Of a stretch of DNA of 10,585 nucleotides, positions 1-8,861 are shown in pieces (positions within the stretch are counted from its first letter, which is position 1; each line of letters opens with the position of its first letter). The notes beneath the pieces were generated by a model, which was given only the letters and a program-made list of their open reading frames with translations, was not told the origin of the DNA and did no database searches. The position numbers and the translations under genes were made by a program. The stretch is taken from NCBI GenBank assembly GCA_027489295.1, contig JAIYAA010000132.1, forward strand, positions 1 to 10,585. The letters run 5' to 3'. This DNA is from Sphingomonadales bacterium. GTDB taxonomy: Bacteria; Pseudomonadota; Alphaproteobacteria; Sphingomonadales; Sphingomonadaceae.

Positions 1-1070
1 GACAGGCCTTCCTCGATTCGCCGCACCGCGTTGCGCAGCGCCGGCGTGCCGGGGTCTACCGCCGCCGCGAGGAAATCGGAGCCGCCGATCCGCGCGACCA
101 CCGCGTCCGACCCCAGCGTCTCGCGCGCCGCCTCGGCCACGCGGCGGGAGATACTGCGCAGCAGCTCGTCGCCGGCGGCCCGGCCATAGGCGGTATTGAT
201 CGTATCAAACCGGGTGAGCCCGACCAGCACCAGCCCGATTCGCTGGCCCTTTTCGAGCAGCCGGTCGATCCAGCGCCGCGCGCTGGAGGCGTCGCGCGCG
301 CCGGTCAGCACGTCGCGCACCGCGGCACCCGCATCGGGCGCGAGGCCGAGCTGCTCGACGAGCGCGTCGATCTGCCCGGTCTCGGCATCATATTGTAGGT
401 GCTGCACCACCCGCCCCTTGCCGGGAAGGTCGTGCGCGAAGGCCGTCGATCCAGCCTCGCGCAGCCGCCGCAGCGCCGCCCAGGCCAGCCGCCGGTCGGA
501 GAGCTCGAGCCGGCCGAACAGCGCGCGCGGTCCCGGCGCCTCGGGCAGATCGAGCAGTTTCGCCAGCGCCGGGGTCAGCTCGATCGAACCCGCAGCCGGA
601 TCGAAGCGCCAGCCGAGCGGATTGGCAAAGCTCGTCCCCTGCCCGGCCCAGCCCGACAACCGCTCGACATAGCGTTCGGCAAAGCGGATCGCATGGGCGA
701 TCGCTGCCGAGGACATCGGGCTGCCGAGAAAATGGGTGGCGCCCGCATCGTAGAAGCGGCCCATATGCACCGTGTCGCTCTGCGAAACGAGGATCAGCAG
801 CGCCGCGCCGTACGCCTTGATCGTGGGACCCAGCAACCGCGCCGCATCCAGCCCCTCGGTCATCGCGCCGCGCGCGTCGATCACCGCGACCGAGGCGCCG
901 CTCGCAAGGAACCGCGTTTCCAGCCCCTCGCTGCGCCGCGCCGCCACGACCCGCCAGCCTCCGCCCGCCGCCGCTGCCGCCACCTCGTCCCGCTGACGGA
1001 ACGAGAGTACGAAAACCGGCACTTCCGCGGCCGGCGCCGTACTCTGGACGATCGTGAACCCTTCTTCCAT
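1..1070 (-). CDS. GGDEF-domain signalling protein with degenerate receiver-like N-terminus (partial, C-terminus off window)
   Basis: The frame is open from the start codon to the left edge (356 codons), so the C-terminus is missing. Residues about 17-135 look like a response-regulator receiver: an Asp at 65 (VIDARG) sits where the phosphorylated Asp would be, but Ser-Gln at 96-97 and Gly-Ser-Pro at 116-118 replace the usual Thr/Ser and Lys-Pro, so phosphotransfer is doubtful. Residues about 146-240 resemble a loose PAS-like linker. A GGDEF domain starts near 253 (DVLTG), with RFDTIN at 287-292 and the signature loop GGSDF at 329-333. GGDEF domains make cyclic di-GMP, but Ser in the third loop position and the absence of an RxxD I-site argue against cyclase activity. 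Such degenerate domains often precede an EAL phosphodiesterase domain, which would lie outside the window. The start at 1070 has GGAGG only 3 bases upstream; an in-frame ATG at 1106, preceded by AAGG, would add 12 residues. Confidence 0.82.
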   Translation of the reverse strand, partial: MEEGFTIVQSTAPAAEVPVFVLSFRQRDEVAAAAAGGGWRVVAARRSEGLETRFLASGASVAVIDARGAMTEGLDAARLLGPTIKAYGAALLILVSQSDTVHMGRFYDAGATHFLGSPMSSAAIAHAIRFAERYVERLSGWAGQGTSFANPLGWRFDPAAGSIELTPALAKLLDLPEAPGPRALFGRLELSDRRLAWAALRRLREAGSTAFAHDLPGKGRVVQHLQYDAETGQIDALVEQLGLAPDAGAAVRDVLTGARDASSARRWIDRLLEKGQRIGLVLVGLTRFDTINTAYGRAAGDELLRSISRRVAEAARETLGSDAVVARIGGSDFLAAAVDPGTPALRNAVRRIEEGL

Positions 1071-1149
1071 GCTCCTCCGATAGCGGCTCCCTTCGCGCTC
1101 CGCCATCCAAGCCTTGTGCGGGGCGGTCCAACGCCCTACCTCCCGGGCT

Positions 1150-2166
1150 ATGGCCAGCGCTCAAGCTCTTGCGACGCCGCCCACGCTGGTCGATCGCCAC
1201 GGTCGCGCGATCCGGTACTTGCGTATTTCCGTAACCGATCGCTGCGATCTGCGCTGCCGCTACTGCATGGCGGAGCACATGACCTTCCTGCCACGCGAGG
1301 CGGTGCTGAGCCTAGAGGAACTGGCGGCGATCGCCGGCCGCTTCGTCGATCGCGGGGTTACCAAGATCCGGCTGACCGGCGGCGAGCCGCTGGTTCGTCG
1401 CAACATGATGACGCTGGTCGAGCAGCTCGGCGCGCGGATCGGCGGCGGGCTGAACGAACTCACGCTCACCACCAACGCGACTCGGCTGGCCCAATATGCG
1501 CAAGGCCTCGCCGCTGCCGGCGTCCGCCGCATCAACGTGAGCATGGACAGTCGTGATCCCGAGACGTTCCGCTACATCACTCGTCATGGCGACGTCGAAC
1601 AGGTGCTGGAAGGTATTGCAGCGGCGCGGGATGCGGGGCTGCGGGTGAAGATCAACATGGTCGCGCTGCGCGGGCTCAACGAACACGAGATCGCGCCGAT
1701 GCTCGCCTGGGTCGCGGCGAACGACATGGACCTCTCGCTGATCGAGACCATGCCGATGGGTCTGATCGACGAGGACCGCGCCGATCGCTTCCTGCCGCTG
1801 CCCGAGGTGCTGGCGCGGCTGAAGGGCGACTTCGACCTGGCCGCCGATTCGCACGACAGCGGCGGACCCGCGCGCTACTGGCGCGTCGGCGGAAGCACGA
1901 GCCGGCTCGGACTGATCTCGCCGCTCACCAACAATTTCTGCGCAAGCTGCAACCGCGTTCGGCTTTCGACCGACGGACGGCTGCACATGTGCCTGGGGCA
2001 TGAGGATTCGGTGGACCTGAAAGCAGCGATTCGCAGCGGGGGGCTGCAGGCGGTGGACGACGAGATCGATCGGGCGCTCGCCGCCAAGCCGGAGCGGCAC
2101 GACTTCCGAATCGAGGCAGGCGCCGCACCTGCCGTCTCCCGCCACATGAGCGTCACCGGCGGATGA
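1150..2166 (+). CDS. moaA: GTP 3',8-cyclase MoaA (molybdenum cofactor biosynthesis)
   Basis: This radical-SAM enzyme converts GTP to 3',8-cyclo-7,8-dihydro-GTP, the first step of molybdopterin synthesis in the cytoplasm; the MoaC partner is not in the window. The protein has 338 residues, normal for the family. The N-terminal radical-SAM cluster motif is CDLRCRYC (Cys 32, 36, 39), followed by the SAM-binding GGEP at 77-80. The second, GTP-binding cluster is carried by Cys 264, 267 and 281 (CASC, then a Cys 14 residues later). The protein ends in Gly-Gly, as active MoaA proteins do. The ATG at 1150 is preferred because it begins just before the conserved region; neither it nor the upstream in-frame TTG at 1114 has a good ribosome-binding site. 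The stop overlaps the nadK start (ATGA), suggesting translational coupling. The 5' end lies close to the divergent GGDEF gene. Confidence 0.96.
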   Translation: MASAQALATPPTLVDRHGRAIRYLRISVTDRCDLRCRYCMAEHMTFLPREAVLSLEELAAIAGRFVDRGVTKIRLTGGEPLVRRNMMTLVEQLGARIGGGLNELTLTTNATRLAQYAQGLAAAGVRRINVSMDSRDPETFRYITRHGDVEQVLEGIAAARDAGLRVKINMVALRGLNEHEIAPMLAWVAANDMDLSLIETMPMGLIDEDRADRFLPLPEVLARLKGDFDLAADSHDSGGPARYWRVGGSTSRLGLISPLTNNFCASCNRVRLSTDGRLHMCLGHEDSVDLKAAIRSGGLQAVDDEIDRALAAKPERHDFRIEAGAAPAVSRHMSVTGG

Positions 2167-2939
2167 GCGCGACCAAGCCCCGCGCCCTGCTCGCCTCGCC
2201 CACCCCGCCAGCCCAGACCGCGGCCGGGGAACTGCGCGACTCATATGATTGGGTACCGATCGACGAGGCCGAGGAAGTCGTCGCGCTCGGCGGCGACGGC
2301 TTCATGCTCCAGACGCTCCACGCCATGCTGGAGCGACGACGGCTGCTGCCGGTGTTCGGGATGAACCTGGGCACCGTCGGCTTCCTGATGAATGACTGGC
2401 GGCTCGACGGGCTGACCCAGCGGCTCGAGCGCGCCCGGCCCTTCCGCGTCGCGCCGCTGGCGATGACCGCCATCACGGTAGAGGGCGAGACCTGCGTCCT
2501 GCCGGCGATCAACGAAGCCTCGCTGCTCCGCGAAACCCGCCAGACGGCCAAGCTGGAAGTGACGATCAACAACCGGATCGTGATCCCGGAACTGGTGTGC
2601 GACGGCATTCTGGTCGCCACGCCCGCGGGCTCCACCGCCTATAACTTCTCGGCGCAGGGGCCGATCCTGCCGCTCGGCTCGGCGCTGCTCGCCCTTACGC
2701 CGATCAGCCCCTTCCGCCCGCGACGCTGGCGCGGGGCGATCCTGCCGGAGAAGACCCGCATCGATATCCGCGTGCTGGAGGCCGAGAAGCGCCCGGTGAG
2801 CGCCGTCGCCGATCAGCGCGAGATCCGCGAGGTTGCCCATGTCCATGTCGAGATAGACCGCATGCGCGACCTCACGCTGCTGTTCGATCCGGAGCACGCG
2901 TTGGACGACCGGATAACGATGGAACAATTTATTGCATAA
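2163..2939 (+). CDS. nadK: NAD kinase
   Basis: It phosphorylates NAD to NADP using ATP, the only known route to NADP in most bacteria, and is normally essential. The 258 residues match the short alphaproteobacterial form. Diagnostic motifs are visible in order: the GGDG loop at 43-46 with catalytic Asp 45, NLGTVGFL at 68-75, the NE pair at 117-118, and the ATP/NAD-binding block around 146-168 (CDGILVATPAGSTAYNFSAQ). The start codon overlaps the moaA stop by four bases, so the gene is probably translated by re-initiation after moaA. The biochemical link between the two genes is not obvious; they may simply share a transcript. The stop TAA is followed closely by a probable tRNA promoter, and no clear terminator is seen between them. 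Confidence 0.96.
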   Translation: MSATKPRALLASPTPPAQTAAGELRDSYDWVPIDEAEEVVALGGDGFMLQTLHAMLERRRLLPVFGMNLGTVGFLMNDWRLDGLTQRLERARPFRVAPLAMTAITVEGETCVLPAINEASLLRETRQTAKLEVTINNRIVIPELVCDGILVATPAGSTAYNFSAQGPILPLGSALLALTPISPFRPRRWRGAILPEKTRIDIRVLEAEKRPVSAVADQREIREVAHVHVEIDRMRDLTLLFDPEHALDDRITMEQFIA

Positions 2940-2945
2940 AAGCTC

Positions 2946-2974
2946 TTGCGCGTTTCGAAAACCCGGTGCTAAAG
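2946..2974 (+). promoter_or_regulatory. Likely housekeeping promoter of tRNA-Asn
   Basis: TTGCGC at 2946-2951 and CTAAAG at 2969-2974 are separated by 17 bases, giving a recognisable though imperfect sigma-70-type promoter just after the nadK stop. Transcription would begin near 2981, about 43 bases before the tRNA. A small hairpin (GCGGTG 2989-2994 with CACCGC 2998-3003) would lie in the leader that is removed during processing. Inferred from spacing and position only. Confidence 0.5.
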
Positions 2975-3023
2975 GCGCGCCTCCCGACGCGGTGACCCAC
3001 CGCCGAGGGGTTGACCAGAGTGG

Positions 3024-3098
3024 TCCCCGATAGCTCAGCGGTAGAGCATTCGACTGTTAATCGAATGGTCGTAGGTTCGAATCCTACTCGGGGAGCCA
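3024..3098 (+). tRNA. tRNA-Asn (anticodon GTT)
   Basis: A full cloverleaf can be folded by eye. The acceptor stem is TCCCCGA (3024-3030) with TCGGGGA (3088-3094), the discriminator is G at 3095, and CCA is encoded at 3096-3098. The D-arm stem is GCTC/GAGC. The anticodon stem is TTCGA (3049-3053) with TCGAA (3061-3065), enclosing the loop CTGTTAA, so the anticodon GTT at 3056-3058 reads AAC/AAT asparagine codons. The T-arm is GTAGG-TTCGAAT-CCTAC. There is no intron. G at the discriminator position fits asparagine identity. It stands alone, not in a tRNA cluster. Confidence 0.98.
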
Positions 3099-3122
3099 TC
3101 TCTCGTCTGCCGGTTCGAGGGC

Positions 3123-3156
3123 GAAGCAATTCCGGATCTGCCGGATCCATTGCTTC
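3123..3156 (+). terminator. Bulged hairpin downstream of tRNA-Asn, possible terminator
   Basis: GAAGCAAT (3123-3130) pairs perfectly with ATTGCTTC (3149-3156). Inside, GGATC (3134-3138) pairs with GATCC (3144-3148) around a five-base loop, leaving a three-base bulge on the left side: 13 base pairs in all. It begins 24 bases after the tRNA CCA end. The flank after it is C-rich, not a T-run, so it is either a weak or factor-assisted terminator or a processing barrier. The rest of 3099-3313 holds no gene I can support. Confidence 0.45.
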
Positions 3157-3313
3157 CCCTCGGGCCCGCCGCGACAGCAGCGGCACCGAATTTCCCCCTC
3201 CGTAAATTCAATTGTGGCGCGCTCGAATGACGCCGCTCGCGCATGCATCAGGTGCATCCGGCCCGCAGGGCGTTGCGCTTGCGACTCACCGTCCCCGCTG
3301 CGATGGTCGATCG

Positions 3314-4330
3314 ATGGACGATATCGACGCTTTCATCGCCGGCCTGCCCAAGGCCGAACTCCATCTCCACATCGAAGGCAGCCTGGAGCCCGAACAGATG
3401 TTCGAGTTTGCCCGCCGCAACGGGGTGGCCATCCCGTTCGACAGCGTCGAGGCGGTGCGCGCGGCGTATGAGTTCTCGAACCTGCAGGACTTTCTCGACA
3501 TCTATTATGCCGGTGCCGACGTGCTGCGCACCGAGGCCGATTTCCGCGACCTCGCGGTCGCCTATTTTGAGCGCGCGGCAGCGGACGGCGTGCGCCATGC
3601 CGAGATCTTCTTCGATCCGCAGACGCACACCGCTCGCGGCATCGCGATGGGCACCGTGGTCGAGGGGCTGCTGGCGGGCATGGCAGAGGCCGAGGCGCGC
3701 CTGGGCGTCTCCGCGCAGCTGATCCTGTGCTTCCTGCGGCATCTGGACGAGGAAGACGCCTTCCGCACGCTGGAGGCTGCAGATCCCTGGCTCGATCGGA
3801 TCGCGGGTGTCGGCCTCGATTCGTCGGAGATGGGCCACCCGCCCTCGAAATTTGCACGCGTCTTCGCCGCCGCCGCCGAAAAGGGTCTGAAGCGCGTCGC
3901 CCATGCCGGCGAGGAAGGCCCCGCCGATTATGTCCGCGAGGCACTGGACCTGCTCGGCATCGACCGGCTCGACCATGGCAACCGCAGCCTCGACGATCCG
4001 GCCCTGGTCGCCCGTCTGGCGCGCACCGGCATGACGCTCACCGTCTGCCCCTTGTCGAACGTGAAGCTGTGCAACGTCGCGGCCATCGATGCGCATCCCA
4101 TCGACCGGATGCTGGAGCTCGGCCTACGCGCGACGGTCAATTCGGACGACCCGGCCTATTTCGGCGGCTATGTCGGCGAGAACTACCGCGCCGTGGCCCG
4201 TGGCAGGGGCCTCAGCAAGCAGCAGCTCGCCACGCTGGCGCGCAACAGCTTCCTGGGCTCGTTCCTGCCCGACGAGGCCGTGGCGGCACATTGCGCGGCG
4301 ATCGATGCCTGGATGGCGGGGGCGGCGTGA
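3314..4330 (+). CDS. Adenosine/adenine deaminase family protein, probably adenine deaminase
   Basis: A zinc-dependent amidohydrolase-fold deaminase of the COG1816 family, 338 residues. Metal ligands are visible as HLH at 17-19, His 197 in HAGE (197-200, with Glu 200 the expected proton donor) and Asp 278 in NSDDP; His 221 is the second catalytic His. The substrate-side motifs LDSSEMGHPPSKF (168-180), TVCPLSN (243-249) and NSDDPAYFGGY (276-286) follow the pattern I associate with the adenine-specific branch (Pseudomonas aeruginosa PA0148) more than with true adenosine deaminase. The expected product is therefore hypoxanthine from adenine, but many databases would call it adenosine deaminase (add). 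The ATG at 3314 puts the HxH motif at the usual distance; the open frame extends upstream to 3212 with no conserved residues. No clear ribosome-binding site is seen. The stop overlaps the next gene by one base. Confidence 0.9.
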   Translation: MDDIDAFIAGLPKAELHLHIEGSLEPEQMFEFARRNGVAIPFDSVEAVRAAYEFSNLQDFLDIYYAGADVLRTEADFRDLAVAYFERAAADGVRHAEIFFDPQTHTARGIAMGTVVEGLLAGMAEAEARLGVSAQLILCFLRHLDEEDAFRTLEAADPWLDRIAGVGLDSSEMGHPPSKFARVFAAAAEKGLKRVAHAGEEGPADYVREALDLLGIDRLDHGNRSLDDPALVARLARTGMTLTVCPLSNVKLCNVAAIDAHPIDRMLELGLRATVNSDDPAYFGGYVGENYRAVARGRGLSKQQLATLARNSFLGSFLPDEAVAAHCAAIDAWMAGAA

Positions 4331-4845
4331 TGGGCGACATCGTCTTTACCCACTTCACCCACGATCAGCTCGTCGCCGGGGTGCATGCGATCGCCGAGGC
4401 AGCGGCCGGCTGGGCCCCTACCCTGCTGGTCGGGGTGGGGCGTGGTGGTCTTACCCCGGCGGTCTATCTGTCGCACCGCATCGGGCTGCCGCTCGTCTCG
4501 ATCGACCATTCGACCCGCATCGCCCAGTTCGGCGAGGAACTGGTTGCCGTCCTGGCACAGCGCACCCGTGACGGCGAGCGCCTGCTGTTCATCGAGGACA
4601 TCAACGACAGCGGCAAGACCATCGGCGAGCTGCGCGCCGCGCTCGCTGCCGAGGGCGCCATCGCGGACCGCGTCCGCTTCGCGGTCCTGATGGACAATGT
4701 CCGCTCCTCGCAGCGCGTCGACTATGGCGCGCTGACCATCGACCGGGCGGTGCAGAAGGACTGGTTCATCTTCCCCTGGGAAGCGATGGCACCGCGCGAC
4801 ACACTCGACAAGGACGCCCGCGAAGTGCCTGAGCGGCTGGGTTGA
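4330..4845 (+). CDS. Purine-type phosphoribosyltransferase (COG2236/Gpt-like)
   Basis: A 171-residue type I phosphoribosyltransferase that joins a base to PRPP. The PRPP-binding loop is FIEDINDSGKT at 87-97 (acidic pair, then DSGKT), preceded by the pyrophosphate loop VGRGGLTPA at 36-44. The C-terminal WFIFPWE at 145-151 is typical of xanthine-guanine/hypoxanthine-type members and COG2236 proteins. Exact base specificity cannot be read from the sequence. The start overlaps the deaminase stop (TGATG), so the two are very probably co-translated. The context favours hypoxanthine, the product of adenine deamination, as a substrate to give IMP, though xanthine or guanine are possible. The alternative name would be a general 'phosphoribosyltransferase family protein'. 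Confidence 0.88.
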   Translation: MGDIVFTHFTHDQLVAGVHAIAEAAAGWAPTLLVGVGRGGLTPAVYLSHRIGLPLVSIDHSTRIAQFGEELVAVLAQRTRDGERLLFIEDINDSGKTIGELRAALAAEGAIADRVRFAVLMDNVRSSQRVDYGALTIDRAVQKDWFIFPWEAMAPRDTLDKDAREVPERLG

Positions 4846-4870
4846 CAGCAGCCGTTCAGGCACCGTCAAT

Positions 4871-4885
4871 CGTGGCTGTGCCACG
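4871..4885 (+). terminator. Small hairpin after the deaminase-phosphoribosyltransferase pair
   Basis: CGTGGC (4871-4876) and GCCACG (4880-4885) form a perfect 6-bp stem with a three-base loop, 25 bases after the phosphoribosyltransferase stop. There is no T-run, so termination is only a possibility. The rest of the 4846-4978 gap has no clear promoter that I can defend for the following lipoprotein gene. Confidence 0.25.
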
Positions 4886-4978
4886 CCTCATCGCGTGAAC
4901 GCGCGGGAGAGTTTCGCCGGCCCATGCGTTCGAGGGGCATATGGCGAGGGTATTCGCTTGTTAAGTTTCGGAGGAACA

Positions 4979-5575
4979 ATGCCAATCTTATCGCAGAAAG
5001 GCCGGCGGTTCGCAGCGCTGGGCCTGATGGTCGCGGGCAGCCTCTCGCTTGCATCGTGCATGACGGCCACGCCGTATCAGCCCGCTTCGGCGAGCGGGTC
5101 GGTGCGCAATGGCTATTCGGACGAGCAGATCGAAGAGAATCGCTTCCGGGTGAGCTTTTCGGGCAACAGCCTCACTTCCCGGGAAACGGTCGAGCGCTAC
5201 CTGCTCTACCGGGCGGCCGAGCTGACGCTGCAGAGCGGCTATGACTATTTCGTGCTCGCCGATCGCGACACCGAGAAAAAGACGCAGACCTATGCCACGC
5301 CCGGCATCGGTGGCCCGGGCTTCGGACCCTGGGGCGGCTGGGGCCCCTATTGGCGCTATCACAACCCGGGCTGGGGCTGGCGCAGCTGGGATCCCTTCTG
5401 GGGTGATCCGTTCTTCGATCGCAACATCGATATCCGCACCGTCGACCGCTATGAAGCGATGGCGGAAATCGTGATGGGCAAGGGCCCCAAGCCCGCCGAC
5501 AATGTCCGCGCATTCGATGCGCGCGGCGTGAAGGAGCGGCTGGGCCCCAAGATCCAGATGCCGCAGACCCGCTGA
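4979..5575 (+). CDS. CC0125/CC1285-type lipoprotein, function unknown
   Basis: A 198-residue predicted lipoprotein. The N-terminus has basic residues (KGRR at 7-10), a hydrophobic stretch and the lipobox LASC with Cys 27, so it should be lipidated and anchored facing the periplasm. After it comes the conserved block NGYSDEQIEENRFRVSFSGN (44-63) followed by RETVERYLLYRAAELTL, which I recognise from the alphaproteobacterial CC0125/CC1285 lipoprotein family; no biochemical role is known to me. Residues about 109-146 are very rich in Gly, Trp, Pro and aromatic residues, probably a flexible surface segment. The C-terminal part (147-198) contains a second conserved-looking helix-forming stretch (DRYEAMAEIVMGKGP). 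The ATG at 4979 is preferred over earlier in-frame codons because GGAGG stands 4 bases upstream and the signal peptide begins there. The gene ends just before a strong terminator. Confidence 0.88.
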   Translation: MPILSQKGRRFAALGLMVAGSLSLASCMTATPYQPASASGSVRNGYSDEQIEENRFRVSFSGNSLTSRETVERYLLYRAAELTLQSGYDYFVLADRDTEKKTQTYATPGIGGPGFGPWGGWGPYWRYHNPGWGWRSWDPFWGDPFFDRNIDIRTVDRYEAMAEIVMGKGPKPADNVRAFDARGVKERLGPKIQMPQTR

Positions 5576-5594
5576 TCGCGGCATGCGGAAACAG

Positions 5595-5628
5595 AAAGGG
5601 CGGTGCCGGGATGCCGGCACCGCCCTTT
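5595..5628. terminator. Strong bidirectional intrinsic terminator between lipoprotein gene and secA
   Basis: AAAGGGCGGTGCCGG (5595-5609) and CCGGCACCGCCCTTT (5614-5628) form a perfect 15-bp stem with a four-base loop. The plus strand continues TCTATTT and the minus strand reads CTTTCTGTTT after the stem, so both directions have a T-rich tail. It sits 19 bases after the lipoprotein stop and 43 bases past the secA stop, as expected for a shared terminator of convergent genes. Confidence 0.9.
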
Positions 5629-5636
5629 TCTATTTG

Positions 5637-5658
5637 CCCCTCCCGCAAGCGGGAGGGG
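5637..5658. repeat. Palindromic extragenic element (REP-like)
   Basis: CCCCTCCCGC (5637-5646) and GCGGGAGGGG (5649-5658) form a perfect 10-bp inverted repeat around AA. Elements with the core CTCCCGC-AA/TT-GCGGGAG are, to my knowledge, dispersed between genes in sphingomonad genomes; only this single copy is seen here. It lies between the terminator and the secA stop and may add to the transcript-end structure on the secA side. Confidence 0.6.
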
Positions 5659-5671
5659 GACCCGGCGCGAT

Positions 5672-8416
<2,745 letters not shown>

Positions 8417-8483
8417 GCGAATTCCTGACCTGTTGGATGGGGGTGCGCAACGGCAGCCGAAAGCGGCGGAGCCATCACGGGCG

Positions 8484-8505
8484 TGCCGCGCGACGGGGCG
8501 CGGCA
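8484..8505 (-). promoter_or_regulatory. secA-proximal leader hairpin
   Basis: TGCCGCGC (8484-8491) and GCGCGGCA (8498-8505) form a perfect 8-bp GC-rich stem with a six-base loop in the 127-base stretch between the small upstream gene and secA. It ends 67 bases before the secA start codon on the minus strand and does not cover the likely ribosome-binding site. A role in secA control is possible but not shown. Confidence 0.4.
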
Positions 8506-8518
8506 ACGAGAGGGAGGA

Positions 8519-8537
8519 CGGCCCGGTATCCGGGCCG
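8519..8537 (-). promoter_or_regulatory. Hairpin just after the small upstream gene, attenuator or weak terminator
   Basis: CGGCCCGG (8519-8526) and CCGGGCCG (8530-8537) form a perfect 8-bp stem with a three-base loop. On the minus strand it starts six bases after the stop codon of the 86-residue gene and is followed by TCCTCCCTCTC, pyrimidine-rich but not a T-run. It could be a partial terminator that sets secA read-through, or a leader structure affected by ribosomes on the upstream gene. Confidence 0.45.
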
Positions 8538-8543
8538 GAAAGG

Positions 8544-8804
8544 CTATTCGCGCCGCTGCTCGAAGGCGAGGCGAAGCGCAGGCCGCGGCGGGGCGGCCCG
8601 GTGGAACATCGGCAGCGCGGTGAGGCGTGCGGGCGCGGGCAGCGCGGCCGCTGCGGCCAGGATGGCGCGCGAGGGCGAAACCGCTGCCTGCGCCGTTTCC
8701 GCCACGCGCACCACGGCCACGCCCTGCATGGGGCGCAGCCCACGCTCGCCCGACACGCCGGTCAGGCTCGCGAAAAGCGCAGTGAGGAGCAGCAGCAGTT
8801 CCAA
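8544..8804 (-). CDS. Small secreted-type protein upstream of secA, candidate secretion monitor
   Basis: An 86-residue open frame beginning at TTG (8804) with AGGG six bases upstream. The first 16 residues ([15 protein letters not shown]) are strongly hydrophobic, like an export signal or a single membrane segment, followed by SGERG. The middle (29-65) is Ala/Val-rich. The C-terminus is Pro/Arg-rich, [19 protein letters not shown] at 68-86. I do not recognise a named family. It is supported by the start context, the sharp hydrophobic N-terminus, position 127 bases upstream of secA on the same strand, and a promoter-like sequence just upstream. A small exported protein before secA recalls SecM of gamma-proteobacteria, and Arg-Ala-Ala-Pro-Pro is loosely similar to the RAGP and RAPP arrest motifs known from SecM and ApdA/ApdP; this is inference. 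It could equally be an unrelated periplasmic or membrane peptide. The open frame extends upstream to 9089, but that part overlaps the TonB-type gene. Confidence 0.65.
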   Translation of the reverse strand: MELLLLLTALFASLTGVSGERGLRPMQGVAVVRVAETAQAAVSPSRAILAAAAALPAPARLTALPMFHRAAPPRPALRLAFEQRRE

Positions 8805-8861
8805 GCGAAACCCTGTGTTACACGGTGGTGATGTCGCAACCGAGGGGCCGCAACGCACGAC

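Noticed and set aside
388..1278. A 296-codon minus-strand frame overlapping the GGDEF gene and moaA
   Set aside because: Another-frame shadow rich in Gly, Arg and Ala, crossing the start of moaA, with no domain.
3011..3205. Short open frame running through tRNA-Asn
   Set aside because: It translates the tRNA gene itself and has no start context.
4841..4870. TTGACA at the end of the phosphoribosyltransferase gene as a promoter for the lipoprotein gene
   Set aside because: A perfect -35-like box, but no acceptable -10 box at 16-18 bases, and the sequence includes the stop codon of the gene.
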